From Candidatus Mikella endobia (GTDB lineage: Bacteria > Pseudomonadota > Gammaproteobacteria > Enterobacterales > Enterobacteriaceae): 64,000 nt of DNA. The notes under the pieces were generated by a model that was given only the letters and a program-made list of their open reading frames with translations, ran no database searches and was not told the DNA's origin. The stretch is from the NCBI RefSeq assembly GCF_900048045.1, contig NZ_LN999831.1:186001-250000 (forward strand). The letters run 5' to 3'. Of the stretch, positions 12,733 through 24,598 are shown piece by piece (position 1 is the stretch's first letter; each line of letters opens with the position of its first letter). A program made the translations under genes and the position numbers.

Positions 12733-13299
12733 ATGACAATTAAATTAATTGTAGGCCTAGCTAATCCTGGAGCTAAATATGTAGCTACGCGCCACAATTA
12801 CGGCGCTTATTATATCAATTTACTTGCTAATCGCTATCAGAAAACTTTACAAGAAAATAGTAAATTTTTGGGATATACTTGCCAGATATCTCTATTAGAA
12901 AGTCACAATATTTATCTTCTAATACCAAATACTTATATGAATCTTAGCGGTAAATCGGTAGCAGCAATAGCTACTTTTTATCATATTTATCCAGAAGAAA
13001 TTTTAATAGCTCACGATGAATTAAATCTGTTGCCAGGAAATGTTAAAGTTAAGAGTAATGGAGGTCATAACGGTCATAACGGATTAAAAGATATTATCGC
13101 TCATCTAGGTAACCAGAGTCAATTTTATCGCTTACGTATCGGTATCGGTCATCCAGGTAATAAAAATGAAGTAGTCAATTTTGTTCTCAATAAGCCGCCA
13201 ATAGAAGAACAAAAATTAATTCATAATGCTATCGATGAAGCTGTTCGATGTACTGATATTATTATCAATAAAAAGATACACCGGCAAAAGATTATATAA
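12733..13299 (+). CDS. pth: Peptidyl-tRNA hydrolase
   Basis: Pth (188 aa) recycles peptidyl-tRNA that drops off ribosomes. The conserved N-terminal [20 protein letters not shown] holds the catalytic His, and [11 protein letters not shown] and [11 protein letters not shown] carry the other active-site residues. It is nine bases upstream of ychF, the normal arrangement, so the two are probably one transcript. Confidence 0.98.
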   Translation: MTIKLIVGLANPGAKYVATRHNYGAYYINLLANRYQKTLQENSKFLGYTCQISLLESHNIYLLIPNTYMNLSGKSVAAIATFYHIYPEEILIAHDELNLLPGNVKVKSNGGHNGHNGLKDIIAHLGNQSQFYRLRIGIGHPGNKNEVVNFVLNKPPIEEQKLIHNAIDEAVRCTDIIINKKIHRQKII

Positions 13300-13308
13300 G
13301 GAAAAATT

Positions 13309-14400
13309 ATGGGTTTTAAATGTGGGATTATTGGATTACCTAATGTAGGTAAATCAACTTTATTTAATGCGCTAACTAAAGCGAGCGTTGCAGCGGCAAA
13401 TTTTCCATTTTGTACTATTGATCCTAATATTGGAATAGTACCAATACCTGATCCCCGCATAGATCAACTAACAGAGATTGTAAAACCCCAACGTGTCTTT
13501 TTTACTAAAATGGAATTTATAGATATAGCTGGCCTATTAAAAGGTGCGTCAAAAGGTGAAGGTCTCGGTAATCAGTTTTTAGAAACTATTCGTCAAACAG
13601 AAGCTATTGCCCATGTAGTACGCTGTTTTGAACAAGAAAATATTATTCATATGACAGGAAAAGTTGATCCCATAAAAGATATAAATATTATCAATACTGA
13701 ACTTGCTTTATTTGATCTAGATTTATGTACAAAAACTATTCAACAAGTGCAAAAACGTGTGAAAATTGGTGATAAAAAAGCCATACAAGAATTATTAGTA
13801 TTAGAAAAGTGTTTACCTTACCTTAAAAAAGGTTGCATGTTGCGAATGATAAATTTTTCTAGCGAAGAGAAAAGAGCTTTACGTGATATTAAATTTTTAA
13901 CAATAAAACCAATAATGTATATTGCTAACGTTAATGAAAATTATTGTAATGATAATGTTTATTTAAGTAAGTTGTGCGCTATTGCTTCTTCTGAGAGATC
14001 GATAGTAATTGCTGTTTGTGCCATAATGGAATCCTATATTGCTGAACTAAACATAAAATCAAGAAATAAATTGTTAGCTGATTTGGGTATTGAAGAACCT
14101 GGATTAAACCGTATTATTCGTGCCGGTTATAATTTATTAAATCTGCAAACTTATTTTACCGCCGGGGTAAAAGAAGTACGCGCTTGGACCATTCCGGTAG
14201 GAGCTACAGCACTACAAGCCTCTGGTAAAATTCATACTGATTTTAAAAAAGGATTTATTCGTGTAAAAACTATTTCTTTTGATGATTTTATTACATATAA
14301 AGGAGAGCAAGGAGCTAAAAAAGCTGGAAAAATACGTTATGAAGGAAAAGAATATATAGTTAGGGATGGCGATGTATTAAATTTTTTATTTCATATCTAG
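13309..14400 (+). CDS. ychF: Ribosome-binding ATPase YchF (Obg family)
   Basis: YchF (363 aa, full length) is an Obg-related P-loop protein that prefers ATP and binds the ribosome. The Walker A loop is [17 protein letters not shown], switch [20 protein letters not shown], and the C-terminal TGS domain ends [18 protein letters not shown]. An AAGGAAAAA ribosome binding site precedes the ATG. It follows pth directly. Confidence 0.98.
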   Translation: MGFKCGIIGLPNVGKSTLFNALTKASVAAANFPFCTIDPNIGIVPIPDPRIDQLTEIVKPQRVFFTKMEFIDIAGLLKGASKGEGLGNQFLETIRQTEAIAHVVRCFEQENIIHMTGKVDPIKDINIINTELALFDLDLCTKTIQQVQKRVKIGDKKAIQELLVLEKCLPYLKKGCMLRMINFSSEEKRALRDIKFLTIKPIMYIANVNENYCNDNVYLSKLCAIASSERSIVIAVCAIMESYIAELNIKSRNKLLADLGIEEPGLNRIIRAGYNLLNLQTYFTAGVKEVRAWTIPVGATALQASGKIHTDFKKGFIRVKTISFDDFITYKGEQGAKKAGKIRYEGKEYIVRDGDVLNFLFHI

Positions 14401-14532
14401 CTAGTAACTTACTAAGTTTTACTTTTTATTAAATATTTCATCTGTTGATATGATCAAATTTTAATAATTATTTTAATGGTAATAAAAAAGTTTTGACATT
14501 AATGATCAAAAAATTTATTATTTTATAAATAT

Positions 14533-14605
14533 TCCCTTGTAGTTCAGTTGGTAGAACGGCGGACTGTTAATCCGTATGTCACTGGTTCGAGTCCAGTCAG
14601 GGGAG
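14533..14605 (+). tRNA. tRNA-Asn (anticodon GUU)
   Basis: A full cloverleaf of 73 bases: acceptor stem TCCCTTG pairs with CAGGGGA, D-arm AGTTCAGTTGGTAGAAC, anticodon loop ACTGTTAAT with GTT, and T-arm CTGGTTCGAGTCCAG. The sequence is nearly that of enterobacterial tRNA-Asn. The genome carries GCA rather than a full discriminator plus CCA at the end, so CCA must be completed by nucleotidyltransferase. Confidence 0.97.
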
Positions 14606-14648
14606 CAAGTTTTATTTCTAGAAAATATATTTTTAGATAATTGAATTG

Positions 14649-14721
14649 GTCTCCGTAGTTAAATGGATAATAATGAGCCCCTCCTAAGGGCTAGTTACAG
14701 GTTCGATTCCTGTCGGAGACG
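14649..14721 (+). tRNA. tRNA-Arg (anticodon CCU)
   Basis: Acceptor stem GTCTCCG pairs with CGGAGAC. The anticodon arm AGCCCCTCCTAAGGGCT places CCT in the loop, and the T-arm is CAGGTTCGATTCCTG. This is the argW-type tRNA that reads AGG codons. The 3' CCA is not encoded. It lies 43 bases after tRNA-Asn, so both may be processed from one transcript. Confidence 0.96.
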
Positions 14722-15101
14722 TCCTTGCACTTACCCACCTACAGATATGAGATGACGAGAGCACTACTTACTTTTATCTATGCTATTTTCATAATTGTTA
14801 GCTCTATGATGTCAGACACCGATTATGGTGGTACGAATAGTTTTTTATACTACAATTAAGATATTAATTTGAATTAAGGCTATCGCTAAAATTTTTACAA
14901 AACTATGTTAACTGGTATTTTTTATACCTATTAGTTGCTAACTAATAGCAGTGTTGTTGGTATATGTATGTTTATTTATTTTGCACTTACACATAGATAT
15001 ATTTCTTGACTATTTAATATTTTTATTAATTAATATTTTTTAGATGCCAGATAAATTATAAAGAATTACAGATTCTTTAATACTAGATTTATATTCAACA
15101 A
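14722..15101. other. Non-coding gap tRNA-Arg to argS
   Basis: About 380 bases with stops in every frame and no gene remnant that I can identify. The repeated TAGTTGCTAACTAATAG near 14931-14947 is a small imperfect inverted repeat of uncertain meaning. Confidence 0.5.
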
Positions 15102-16832
15102 CTACATTCTTTCTACTGTTTCTATACCTAACAATTCTAATCCTTGCTTTATAGTACGTGCTGTAAGCCATGCTAACTTAAGACGACTTTGGCGTAACAT
15201 TTCGTTTTCTGCATTAATAATGGGACATGTTTCATAGAATATTGAAAATAGCACGGCTAGATTATAAATATATGTGCACAATACGTGGGGAGTACCGTCT
15301 CTAGCTACAATAATAATTGCTTCTGTTAATTGTAGAATACGAACTGCTAACTGGATTTCTGGTTCTGATTTTAACTGAAAAGTTCCGTAAAACTGAAGAT
15401 GTTTTTCATCCTTGCCGCTACGTTTAAATATCGAAGTAATACGCGTGTAAGCATATTGCATGTAAGGTGCAGTATTTCCTTCAAAATTTAGCATATTATC
15501 CCAGTCAAAAACATAATCGGTGATTCTGTTTTTTGATAAATCAGCATATTTTACCGCACCTATGCCTACTACTTTTGATACTCGATCTAGCTCTTCAGTA
15601 TTAATAGCAGGATTTTTAGCTAGAATTAAACTTCTAGCACGTAATATGGCTTCTGAAAGCAGTTTCTTGAGTTTTACTGTTCCGCCAGCCCGGGTTTTAA
15701 AAGGTTTGCCATCTTTACTTAATATCATCCCGAACATATGGTGTTCTAAAGGTATTGATTCAGGCACGTAACCAGCCTTGCGTACTATTGTCCAGGCCTG
15801 CATTAAATGCTGATGTTGGCGTGAATCAATATAGTATATAATACGATCAGCTTTTAGTTTCTCATAACGATATTTGGCGCAGGCAATATCATTAGTTGTA
15901 TATAAATAAGCACCATCCTTTTTTTGTAGAATAACTCCCATAGGTTTTCCTTTCTTGTTTTTAAATTCATTAAGGAATACTATAATTGCGCCTTCACTTT
16001 TGACAGCTATCCCTTTTTTTTGCAGGTCTTCTACAATAGAAGGCAACATTTTATTATACATGCTCTCACCCATGAGATCAGCACTCGTTAGTGTAACATT
16101 TAGTTGCTCATATATTTTTTGGTTTTGTATAAGAGTAATATTAACAATTTTTCGCCACATCTGCAGGTAATACTCATCACCACCCTGTAGCTTTACTACA
16201 TAGTCTCGTGCTCTCTGGGCGAAAATTGGATCTTGGTCATAGTTCTGCTTTGCTGCGCGATAAAAACTATCTAAATTAAAGAGCGTAATTTCACAGTTAT
16301 CTTTTATCTGTTCTAAATAGGCAATTAGCATTCCAAACTGAGTTCCCCAATCACCGATATGGTTAGCCCTAATAACTTTATGTCCTAAAAATGTTAGAGT
16401 ACGCACTGAAACATCACCTATAATTGTTGAACGCAAGTGGCCCACATGCATTTCTTTAGCAACATTAGGCGCAGAATAATCCACTACAATAGTAAGAGGT
16501 TTATATATTGAAATACCTAAACGCGGAGAGGAAATAGCCTCAGTAAGTTGATCTTCCAACCAGTGCGGATCAAGAAAGATATTGATAAACCCAGGACCTG
16601 CTATTTCAATTTTACAAGCAATACCATTTAAATCCAGTAAATCTACTACATTCCTAGCTAGTTTTTTAGACGGTAATCCTAGTAGTTTAGCAATCGCTAT
16701 GACGTCATTAACTTGATAATTTCCAAACTGTTTTTTTGTAGCTTGTTGCACTTTCGCTTTGTATTCTGAAGGTACCCCTGCATCTACTAGCGCTTTTTGA
16801 ATTTTCTCGGAGAGAAATACTTGGATATTCAC
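15102..16832 (-). CDS. argS: Arginyl-tRNA synthetase
   Basis: ArgS (576 aa) charges tRNA-Arg. The class I HIGH-type motif is in [20 protein letters not shown], and the anticodon-binding helix bundle ends with [12 protein letters not shown], exactly as in Escherichia. I prefer GTG at 16832 over the TTG one codon earlier, because the N-terminus then reads (M)[11 protein letters not shown] like the family, with AGAGGT upstream. Confidence 0.97.
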   Translation of the reverse strand: MNIQVFLSEKIQKALVDAGVPSEYKAKVQQATKKQFGNYQVNDVIAIAKLLGLPSKKLARNVVDLLDLNGIACKIEIAGPGFINIFLDPHWLEDQLTEAISSPRLGISIYKPLTIVVDYSAPNVAKEMHVGHLRSTIIGDVSVRTLTFLGHKVIRANHIGDWGTQFGMLIAYLEQIKDNCEITLFNLDSFYRAAKQNYDQDPIFAQRARDYVVKLQGGDEYYLQMWRKIVNITLIQNQKIYEQLNVTLTSADLMGESMYNKMLPSIVEDLQKKGIAVKSEGAIIVFLNEFKNKKGKPMGVILQKKDGAYLYTTNDIACAKYRYEKLKADRIIYYIDSRQHQHLMQAWTIVRKAGYVPESIPLEHHMFGMILSKDGKPFKTRAGGTVKLKKLLSEAILRARSLILAKNPAINTEELDRVSKVVGIGAVKYADLSKNRITDYVFDWDNMLNFEGNTAPYMQYAYTRITSIFKRSGKDEKHLQFYGTFQLKSEPEIQLAVRILQLTEAIIIVARDGTPHVLCTYIYNLAVLFSIFYETCPIINAENEMLRQSRLKLAWLTARTIKQGLELLGIETVERM

Positions 16833-17160
16833 CAAAATACCTCTATGGTCAGGGTTGGTAGGTATAAATGTATTAAATATAGCAACTATTTGTTATTATT
16901 TTCTAAAATTATTTTTATATTAACTATTATTATAGTAATAATACAAAACATGTTTCTATTTTAAATAGAAACGCTAATTTTTCATGTAAAATAATTTTTG
17001 TTATTTAACATAAGTATTTTTCTTATAATAGAAAGGTTCTATAAATAATGAGCATAACTTATCAAGAAATATAAAGAAAGTACCCATCACTATTTATAAA
17101 TCACAGTTGATTTTTAATTAATCTAAAATATTAGAAGTTTAATTTTCAGGGTATATTAAA
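16833..17160. other. Non-coding gap argS-aspS
   Basis: About 330 AT-rich bases between divergent argS and aspS, presumably holding both promoters. A run near 16946-16970 (TGTTTCTATTTTAAATAGAAACGC) forms a perfect AT-rich inverted repeat, GTTTCTATTT/AAATAGAAAC, with no loop spacer beyond two bases. I could not assign it to a known operator. Confidence 0.5.
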
Positions 17161-18864
17161 ATGCGTACTATATATTGTGGACAACTGAACCTATCACATG
17201 TTAGTAAAAAAGTAACATTATGTGGTTGGGTAAATCGTCGTCGCGATCTTGGTAGTTTAATTTTTATCGATATACGTGACAGAGAAGGCTTAGTGCAAGT
17301 TTGTTTTAATCCTAATAAGCAGGATACTTTTGCTCTCGCTGCAGAGCTAAGAAATGAATTCTGTTTACAACTTACCGGAATTGTACAAGCAAGACCTAAA
17401 AACCAAGTTAATAATGATATGGCCACCGGCGCTGTTGAAATAATGGCTACTGAATTGAAAATTATTAATCGTTCTGAATCTTTACCAATAGATAACAATA
17501 AAAATAATAGTGAAGAACAACGTTTTAAATTCCGCTATCTTGATTTACGCCGCCATATTATGGTACAGCGCCTAAAAACTAGAGCGCGTATATCTAGTTT
17601 TGTACATCAATTCATGGAAAAAAAAGGTTTTCTTGATATTGAAACTCCTATGTTAACTAAGGCTACTCCAGAAGGAGCTCGTGATTATTTAGTTCCTAGC
17701 AGATTACATAAAGGAAAATTCTATGCATTGCCGCAATCACCACAGTTATTTAAACAATTGTTGATGATATCAGGATTCGATCGCTACTATCAGATTGTAA
17801 AATGTTTTCGCGATGAGGATCTGCGTGCTGATCGTCAGCCTGAATTTACTCAGATAGATGTCGAAATGTCTTTTATGACCGCAACACAAGTCCGAGAAGT
17901 AATAGAACAATTAGTACGTTATTTATGGCGAAATATTATAGGTATAAATCTTTTGGTTTTTCCACAAATTACTTATGCAGATGCTATACGTAGATTTGGT
18001 TCTGATAAGCCTGATCTACGTAATCCAATGGAACTAATAGACGTGGATGATTTAATTAAATATACGAATTTAAATATATTTTCAATTCCTGCTAATGATA
18101 AGAAGTGCCGAGTTACAGCGTTGCGCGTACCTAAAGGTGCACAATTAAGCAGCCAACAGATAGAAGAATATAATAGATATATTCTCTCCTATGGCGCCAA
18201 ATCGATGGTATGGATTAAGATAATCTCTTACAAAGAGAATGTTGTAGTATGCCCCAGGGGAAAATTATTAGAGCAACAGGTCATTAAACAGATAATAGCA
18301 CGTACAGGTGCCACTGATGGCGATATGATTTGTTTTATCGCTGATCAGATAAATGTAGTAACTAATTCTCTGGGTGCACTACGTCTTAAATTAGGCATAG
18401 ATTTGCATCTTACAGATACTGATCGATGGGCGCCAGTGTGGATAGTTGATTTTCCTTTGTTTAAAGAAGATACAAACGGTAAATTTACCGCTATGCATCA
18501 TCCATTCACGGCACCAAAAAATATTGATCTAAATACTCCTATATGTACCAAAGAAGCTTTAGCTGATGCTTATGACCTAGTAATTAACGGTTACGAAGTT
18601 GGCGGTGGTTCCGTTCGTATCCATAGTAGCGCTATGCAAAAGAATGTATTTAAAATTTTAGGTATGAGTGAACATGAGCAATATGAGAAATTCGGCTTTC
18701 TACTAGATGCATTAAAATATGGTACCCCACCGCATGCTGGTTTAGCTTTAGGTCTTGATCGATTAGTAATGCTTTTGACTGGTACAGATAATATTCGTGA
18801 TGTGATCGCGTTCCCCAAAACTACCACTGCAGCTGATTTAATGACCGAAGCACCTAGCTGTTAG
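17161..18864 (+). CDS. aspS: Aspartyl-tRNA synthetase
   Basis: AspS charges tRNA-Asp. The N-terminal OB fold begins [20 protein letters not shown], and class II motifs are seen in [36 protein letters not shown], and [15 protein letters not shown] near the end. It is 567 aa and ends TEAPSC, about 22 residues before the Escherichia terminus, so the distal C-terminal tail is gone. nudB and yebC, which normally lie between aspS and ruvC, are absent. Confidence 0.98.
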   Translation: MRTIYCGQLNLSHVSKKVTLCGWVNRRRDLGSLIFIDIRDREGLVQVCFNPNKQDTFALAAELRNEFCLQLTGIVQARPKNQVNNDMATGAVEIMATELKIINRSESLPIDNNKNNSEEQRFKFRYLDLRRHIMVQRLKTRARISSFVHQFMEKKGFLDIETPMLTKATPEGARDYLVPSRLHKGKFYALPQSPQLFKQLLMISGFDRYYQIVKCFRDEDLRADRQPEFTQIDVEMSFMTATQVREVIEQLVRYLWRNIIGINLLVFPQITYADAIRRFGSDKPDLRNPMELIDVDDLIKYTNLNIFSIPANDKKCRVTALRVPKGAQLSSQQIEEYNRYILSYGAKSMVWIKIISYKENVVVCPRGKLLEQQVIKQIIARTGATDGDMICFIADQINVVTNSLGALRLKLGIDLHLTDTDRWAPVWIVDFPLFKEDTNGKFTAMHHPFTAPKNIDLNTPICTKEALADAYDLVINGYEVGGGSVRIHSSAMQKNVFKILGMSEHEQYEKFGFLLDALKYGTPPHAGLALGLDRLVMLLTGTDNIRDVIAFPKTTTAADLMTEAPSC

Positions 18865-19181
18865 TTAACAAGCTTAAGGATAAAAAAAATAAAATGAGGG
18901 GATCCACCCACCATGTAGTGGATAAAGTACTGCGGTAAAAGTTAAATGTGCTAAGAATATTCGTACAGCATAAGAAGTATGTTCATTTTTGAAGCGTAAA
19001 TAATTTAAACACTGAAGATTCAGTATCGTTAAAAATGTAGTAATATCTTTTTACTTTAGTGTTTTTATTTCCTGGATAAATTGATGTTTACACGAAACAT
19101 TCAGAAATTTCTTTGATTCATTATCTGTTAGTGATTTCCAAACAGCGCGTACTTTATTTATAGGTAACAATCAATATATAT
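18865..19181. other. Non-coding gap aspS-ruvC (site of lost nudB/yebC)
   Basis: About 320 bases. The ancestral order here is aspS-nudB-yebC-ruvC. A few weak similarities to the YebC N-terminus can be imagined near 18915-18990 in mixed frames, but nothing I would call. Confidence 0.45.
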
Positions 19182-19673
19182 ATGACTGTGATTTTAGGAA
19201 TTGATCCTGGTTCGCGTATTACCGGCTATGGTATTGTGAGTAATAATGAGCCTAAACTTAATTATTTAGGTAGTGGTTATATTAAAACCAAAGGAAAAGA
19301 TTTTCCAGGTCGTTTGAAGCTTATATATGCCGGTATCAATAATATTATAACTCAGTTTCAGCCTAACTGCATAGCAGTTGAGCAGGTATTTATAGCCAAG
19401 AATGCTGATTCAGCACTAAAGCTTGGTCATGCACGTGGTGTAGTAATAGTAGCTGCAATCAATAGAGATTTACCTGTATTTGAATATACAGCAAGTCAAG
19501 TGAAAAAGACGGTAGTGGGAAGAGGTTCCGCAGAAAAAATTCAAGTACAACATATGGTACGTAACATATTAAATTTATCATCTAGCAACCATATACAAGC
19601 CGATTCTGCAGATGCATTAGCAATAGCTATTACTCATTGCTACTTTAACCAGAATATTTTAAGTAGAAGATGA
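19182..19673 (+). CDS. ruvC: Holliday junction endonuclease RuvC
   Basis: RuvC (163 aa, slightly short at the C-terminus) is the dimeric resolvase that cuts Holliday junctions. The catalytic acidic residues are visible: Asp in [13 protein letters not shown], Glu in AVEQVF, and two Asp in [15 protein letters not shown]. With ruvA and ruvB it forms a complete resolvasome locus, which many highly reduced symbionts have lost. Confidence 0.97.
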   Translation: MTVILGIDPGSRITGYGIVSNNEPKLNYLGSGYIKTKGKDFPGRLKLIYAGINNIITQFQPNCIAVEQVFIAKNADSALKLGHARGVVIVAAINRDLPVFEYTASQVKKTVVGRGSAEKIQVQHMVRNILNLSSSNHIQADSADALAIAITHCYFNQNILSRR

Positions 19674-19782
19674 CGATCTAGCTAAAAATCGTATTTATTT
19701 TTTATGCTTAATATTATATACTTAATTCTCTAAAATATAAAAAAGAGAAGATATCTTCTTCTAAGAAGAAAGGATCCTTGAG

Positions 19783-20400
19783 ATGATTGGACGTCTCAGA
19801 GGCATTATTTTGGAAAAACAGCCACCACAAGTACTTTTGGAAATTAATGGTATAGGTTATGAAGTACAATTGCCAATGACCTGTTTTTATCTTTTACCTA
19901 AAATAGGTAAAGAGGCAATTATTTTTACACATTTAGTTATGCGTGAAAATGTACAGCTGATATTTGGTTTTATTTATAAAAATGAACGTGTATTATTTCG
20001 CGAATTAATTAAAGTAAACGGTGTGGGACCCAAGCTAGCTTTAGCTATTTTATCTGGAATGTCAGCACAGCAGTTTATCAGCACTGTAGAACGTCGGGAA
20101 ATTCATGCATTGGTAAAATTGCCAGGAGTAGGTAAAAAAACCGCCGAAAGATTAGTAGTAGAAATAAAAGATAGATTGAAAAACCTCTCAAAGGATATTT
20201 TTTTATCTCCTAGCAGAGACGAGATTCCATATATATTTAACGAAGAGAATAACAAGAATAATTCTAAAAGGGAAGCAGTTGCTGCTCTTATTTCATTAGG
20301 TTATAAACCGCATGAAGCCAGTTTGATGGTAGGTCAAGTAGCAAGTGACGACGCGGATTGTGAAATGATTATTCGTAATGCACTGCGCTCAGTGCTGTGA
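19783..20400 (+). CDS. ruvA: Holliday junction DNA helicase subunit RuvA
   Basis: RuvA (205 aa) binds four-way junctions as a tetramer and loads RuvB. Helix-hairpin-helix motifs are seen in [17 protein letters not shown] and [20 protein letters not shown], and the C-terminal domain III ends near ALRSVL. It is 12 bases upstream of ruvB. An AAGGATCC-type ribosome binding site precedes it. Confidence 0.97.
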   Translation: MIGRLRGIILEKQPPQVLLEINGIGYEVQLPMTCFYLLPKIGKEAIIFTHLVMRENVQLIFGFIYKNERVLFRELIKVNGVGPKLALAILSGMSAQQFISTVERREIHALVKLPGVGKKTAERLVVEIKDRLKNLSKDIFLSPSRDEIPYIFNEENNKNNSKREAVAALISLGYKPHEASLMVGQVASDDADCEMIIRNALRSVL

Positions 20401-20412
20401 GGGTAGTATAAA

Positions 20413-21432
20413 ATGATAGATAACGCTCGACTAATTTCTAGTGTAGCTGTAACTGGAGATGAAGTTAGCGACCACGATATACGTCCTAAAAAACTAGAAG
20501 AATATATTGGCCAGCCTCAAGTATGTGAGCAAATGGAGATATTTATCCAGGCAGCTAAAAGACGCGGCGAGGCACTTGATCATGTTCTAATTTTTGGTCC
20601 TCCTGGTTTGGGTAAAACTACGTTAGCAAATATTGTTGCTAATGAGCTAGGAGTTAATTTGCGAATCACTTCAGGTCCCGTGCTAGAAAAAGCTGGTGAT
20701 TTAGCAGCTATGTTGACTAATCTTGAACTAAATGATGTTTTATTTATTGATGAAATCCATAGACTGTCACCAGTAATTGAGGAAATACTATATCCGGCCA
20801 TGGAAGATTATAAATTAGATATTATGATAGGTGAAGGACCAGCAGCTCGCTCTATAAAAGTAAATCTACCACCGTTTACTTTAGTAGGAGCTACTACTAG
20901 AGCTGGCTTAATTACGTCGCCGCTGCGTGATAGATTTGGTATTTTGCAACGCTTAGAGTTTTATAAGATAGGAGATTTGCAGCAGATAGTAACTAGAAGC
21001 GCCAATTGTCTTAAGTTAAGTATTACTAAAAACGGAGCACGTGAAATAGCTTGTCGATCTCGTGGTACCCCACGGATAGCTAACAGACTGCTGCGCCGTG
21101 TCCGTGACTTCGCAGAAGTACGGGCTGTAGGTTGTATTACTGATGATGTAGCTGTGAATGCTCTAAATATGCTAAATGTTGATACCAACGGTTTCGATTT
21201 AATGGATCGAAAGTTGATAATGGCTGTTATCGATAAATTTATTGGGGGACCAGTAGGGTTAGATAATCTTGCTGCAGCGATAGGTGAAGAGCGAGAGACT
21301 ATAGAATACGTACTTGAGCCATTTTTAATTCAACAGGGTTTCATACAAAGAACCCCGCGCGGGAGAATTGCTACTGTTCATGCTTATCGTCACTTTGGTT
21401 TAAATAAGAAATCTGAAAGTAACAATCAGTAA
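20413..21432 (+). CDS. ruvB: Holliday junction branch-migration ATPase RuvB
   Basis: RuvB (339 aa) is the hexameric AAA+ motor of branch migration. Walker A is [16 protein letters not shown], Walker [13 protein letters not shown], sensor and arginine-finger region [20 protein letters not shown], and the winged helix ends in [10 protein letters not shown]. It closes the ruvC-ruvA-ruvB cluster. Confidence 0.98.
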   Translation: MIDNARLISSVAVTGDEVSDHDIRPKKLEEYIGQPQVCEQMEIFIQAAKRRGEALDHVLIFGPPGLGKTTLANIVANELGVNLRITSGPVLEKAGDLAAMLTNLELNDVLFIDEIHRLSPVIEEILYPAMEDYKLDIMIGEGPAARSIKVNLPPFTLVGATTRAGLITSPLRDRFGILQRLEFYKIGDLQQIVTRSANCLKLSITKNGAREIACRSRGTPRIANRLLRRVRDFAEVRAVGCITDDVAVNALNMLNVDTNGFDLMDRKLIMAVIDKFIGGPVGLDNLAAAIGEERETIEYVLEPFLIQQGFIQRTPRGRIATVHAYRHFGLNKKSESNNQ

Positions 21433-22099
21433 TTCTTGAATTCAGACATAATAAATAATAGTTATTAGTATAATGGATATTAACAACAATTACTTCAAAG
21501 ATAATTACTACTCATGTTACGTACGGTATGAAAGATTCTCCACATAATATAAAATTATAGTAAATAGCATACGTAAAAATTTGGAACAATATACTTGATT
21601 GTAAATTTAGAGATCCTAATATTTATCAAAAACAATCTTATTACTGATATTTTGTTTCTTTACGGTAACAAGTATCACCAAATAACCAATAATTATTTAT
21701 GCTAATACCAATAAATTAGCATTATAAGTTTTTATAAATATTATTACTGTATTCTTTTTGTTTACGAAAATTATTTTAACATGCTATATTTTTAGTTAGT
21801 TACAATTGTCATATTCAAAAATAATGTTATTAATATTTCGTCGATTACATTTTCAAATTGTATCTTATTAAATTTGAAATACAAAACTAGAAATAGATTT
21901 ACAGAAATAAAAAAACATATTTTTTTCATGGAATATATAAAAATAAATAATTTGATGTATGCATGATGTAACTATAAAAATTATAACTAATTTGAATCTA
22001 TTTAGAAAATAGATTCTAACGGATATATTATTTATCCGCAAAAAAAAGAATAAATAAGTTTTTGATCATTTCTCAATAATTTTCTTTTGGAGAATAGAT
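21433..22099. other. Non-coding gap ruvB-rpmB
   Basis: About 670 bases of AT-rich sequence at a junction between two ancestral neighbourhoods (ruv and coaBC-radC-rpmB). I see no readable coaBC or radC remnant. A 7-bp hairpin TGCTAAT/ATTAGCA lies near 21699-21721 and two hairpins lie just before rpmB. Confidence 0.5.
21994..22038 (+). promoter_or_regulatory. Tandem hairpins in the rpmB leader
   Basis: GAATCTATTT (21994-22003) is perfectly complementary to AAATAGATTC (22007-22016), giving a 10-bp stem with a 3-base loop. Four bases later CGGATA (22020-22025) pairs with TATCCG (22033-22038). They end about 60 bases before the rpmB start. They could be an attenuator or a leader structure of the L28-L33 operon, but I recognise no known ribosomal-protein leader motif. 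Confidence 0.35.
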
Positions 22100-22345
22100 A
22101 TGTCAAGAATATGCCAGGTAACAGGAAAAATTCCCATGAACGGCAATAACCGCTCCCATGCCATGAATGCAACCAAACGCCGTTTTCTGCCTAACCTGCA
22201 TTATCACCGTTTTTGGGTTGATAGTAAACAAATATTTGTTACATTGCGTATATCTACTAAAGGTATACGTATAATCGATAAAAAAGGTATAGAAGCCGTT
22301 TGGGCTGATATCAGCAATAAGACAACACAACAAGGTAAAAAATAA
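22100..22345 (+). CDS. rpmB: 50S ribosomal protein L28
   Basis: L28 (81 aa, usually 78) begins [10 protein letters not shown] and contains [20 protein letters not shown], the family signature. The start is preceded by TTGGAGA. It is three bases upstream of rpmG, as in enterobacteria (rpmB-rpmG-mutM). The C-terminus is three residues longer than usual. Confidence 0.98.
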   Translation: MSRICQVTGKIPMNGNNRSHAMNATKRRFLPNLHYHRFWVDSKQIFVTLRISTKGIRIIDKKGIEAVWADISNKTTQQGKK

Positions 22346-22348
22346 ACT

Positions 22349-22516
22349 ATGGCGAAGAGTGTTTGTGAAAAGATTAAATTAGTTTCTTCTGCTGGTACTG
22401 GTCACTTTTATACCACTACGAAGAATAAACGTAATAAATCTAAAAAAATAGAATTTAAAAAATTTGATCCAGTAATACGTAAGCATGTTATTTATAAAGA
22501 AGCTAAAATTAAATAA
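22349..22516 (+). CDS. rpmG: 50S ribosomal protein L33
   Basis: A 55-codon gene between rpmB and mutM. The translation starts [20 protein letters not shown] and ends [18 protein letters not shown], which is enterobacterial L33 at its exact usual length. It is too short to stand out among random frames but is secure from sequence and position. Confidence 0.97.
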   Translation: MAKSVCEKIKLVSSAGTGHFYTTTKNKRNKSKKIEFKKFDPVIRKHVIYKEAKIK

Positions 22517-22571
22517 CTAATTTTACAAAAAATTTGCCTATGACAAATAAAAATGTAGTAAGAAGTATGAA

Positions 22572-23381
22572 ATGCCTGAACTACCTGAAGTAGAAACCTG
22601 TCGCCGAGGAATTGAACCTTGGTTAACTAGAAATATTATTCTCCGAGTGGAAGTTCATAATGCACGACTGCGTTGGCCAGTAGATAAAGAGATTATATTA
22701 ATAAATAATCAACCAGTTCTTAGCGTGCAAAGAAGGGCAAAATATTTGCTATTAGAGCTAAATGATGGCTGGATTATTATTCATCTTGGTATGTCTGGAT
22801 GTTTGAGAGTAATGCTTTCCCCTCAGCTTCCTAAGAAGCACGATCATATTGATATAATCCTTAATAATGGGTTTATGATCCGTTATACTGATCCGCGGCG
22901 ATTTGGTTATTGGTTATGGAGTGATAATCTCCAAACAAATCGTTTGCTAGTTCATATTGGTCCCGAACCACTTAGTGATCAGTTTAATAATCACTGGCTT
23001 TATGAAAAATCACGTAATAAACGTATTCCTATCAAACCATGGTTAACAGATAATAAAATTGTTGCTGGTATAGGCAATATTTATGCTAGCGAATCTTTGT
23101 TTCTGGCAGGTATTTTACCCGGACGTGCAGCTAGTTCGTTAAGTGAAAAAGATGCAGAAACATTAGTTCAGAGTATTAAGAAATTACTACTACATTCCAT
23201 TAATAATGGTGGCACTACCTTAAAAAATTTTCTACAGTCTAACGGCAATCCTGGAAATTTTATACATGAACTGCAGGTTTATGGAAGAAATAATAAACCA
23301 TGCAAGGTATGCGGTACTTTGATACAAACAATTAAGCACAAGCAAAGGAGTACTTTTTTTTGTCCTAAATGTCAGCACTAA
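22572..23381 (+). CDS. mutM: Formamidopyrimidine-DNA glycosylase
   Basis: MutM/Fpg (269 aa) excises 8-oxoguanine. The mature N-terminus [17 protein letters not shown] carries the catalytic Pro and Glu, the H2TH region contains [16 protein letters not shown], and the C-terminal zinc finger has CKVCGT and FFCPKC. It follows rpmG by 55 bases; coaD, normally next, is absent. Confidence 0.98.
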   Translation: MPELPEVETCRRGIEPWLTRNIILRVEVHNARLRWPVDKEIILINNQPVLSVQRRAKYLLLELNDGWIIIHLGMSGCLRVMLSPQLPKKHDHIDIILNNGFMIRYTDPRRFGYWLWSDNLQTNRLLVHIGPEPLSDQFNNHWLYEKSRNKRIPIKPWLTDNKIVAGIGNIYASESLFLAGILPGRAASSLSEKDAETLVQSIKKLLLHSINNGGTTLKNFLQSNGNPGNFIHELQVYGRNNKPCKVCGTLIQTIKHKQRSTFFCPKCQH

Positions 23382-23537
23382 ATTTAAATTTTTACAAAAA
23401 TATAAATATATTAATTTTGGTAGTTTCTCGAGTTATTTTTAGTTATCATCTGGGTTATAATTATATGTTAGCATCTTAGAACATAACTGTTAATGTTTTT
23501 TTAATAAAAGACTAACTTAACTATCTGATTGTATCAA

Positions 23538-24254
23538 TTATTTTTTATCTCGGTTGCAAGCTAACTGAATATAAGGATTATGGTTACCCTGAATTGCTGC
23601 AATACGCTTATTGCGCTTACATTCCCATTTAGTTACAGGATAATTCTGATTCCAGATTTCAAATAACTTAGTTTGTGCTCTGGAAAGACGAATTTGATAA
23701 TTATCTCGCATATAAAAATAAGTTCTGGCGATAACACCTCGGGCACGATCCGGAGGTTCTGCTTGTTTGTTTTTGAAATCTATTTTCATTTGGCAACTTC
23801 CGTATTTACTTTTTCCACTGTACCATTGATTATATTGATAGTTACAGCGATCGTTGTTAACTTCACCAATTACTGGCTGAAGATTATGCAAGTCGTTTTC
23901 TATTTTTCTGTAAGTAAAATCTTTAGCGCAATTTTTACGACCACCTTTTTGCCAGCATTGACGTTGGTGTCCAAATTCCCATGCTGGCATTACATGCTCC
24001 CATTCAATACGTTTAGCTAGTAGCTCACTTTTACGTATTTGATAACCACAAGATGATAGATCTGGAGTACCTTTTTTTCCATACCAGCGAATAGGACAAC
24101 CACAATAAAAGGTACCAGGAGCGTCGCGGTTAATTTTTAAAGCTACTGATTTTGCTTGATTAAAATTTTTTATCTGATGATAAATATTATCTTTGGTGGA
24201 AAATAAAATAAATAGTAAGGCTACAGATAGCAGACCTATATTTTTATACAACAT
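23538..24254 (-). CDS. endA: DNA-specific endonuclease I (periplasmic)
   Basis: EndA (238 aa) is a secreted nuclease that cuts double-stranded DNA. An uncleaved-looking hydrophobic N-terminus ([13 protein letters not shown]) serves as signal sequence. The active-site region [20 protein letters not shown] and cysteine-rich [16 protein letters not shown] are well kept, and so is the tail [14 protein letters not shown]. Retention is odd for a reduced genome. Its ancestral neighbours (sprT, rsmE, gshB) are missing, although yqgE-yqgF from the same ancestral cluster survive near 38.6 kb. Confidence 0.96.
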   Translation of the reverse strand: MLYKNIGLLSVALLFILFSTKDNIYHQIKNFNQAKSVALKINRDAPGTFYCGCPIRWYGKKGTPDLSSCGYQIRKSELLAKRIEWEHVMPAWEFGHQRQCWQKGGRKNCAKDFTYRKIENDLHNLQPVIGEVNNDRCNYQYNQWYSGKSKYGSCQMKIDFKNKQAEPPDRARGVIARTYFYMRDNYQIRLSRAQTKLFEIWNQNYPVTKWECKRNKRIAAIQGNHNPYIQLACNRDKK

Positions 24255-24598
24255 AATTAATTATCGCATTCTATATAAATTGAATTCTCTTCCATAAAGT
24301 TTCATAAATGAAATGATTTTGGGCACTCATTTCATGTAGCTGTTTACCAGTAATTACGTTTTCTACTAGAAAATAAAAACTTTTTAAGTTCAGGAACTAG
24401 TATAATTGTTATGATGATAAATATTATTTATAAAAATATAAATCCCAAAAAATTGTTAATATTAGTAATAATTTATAGCATTGTTAACAACATAGCTCTA
24501 TCCACCCAATAATAGCAACTGTCGATATAGTACCCCATTCTTTCTATTTTAGATGTATAATTTATAAATTTCAGAAACTACGTGCCAAGCACACTCAT

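Noticed and set aside
18915-18990. yebC remnant
   Set aside because: Expected by synteny, but the similarity is scattered over frames without one clear block.
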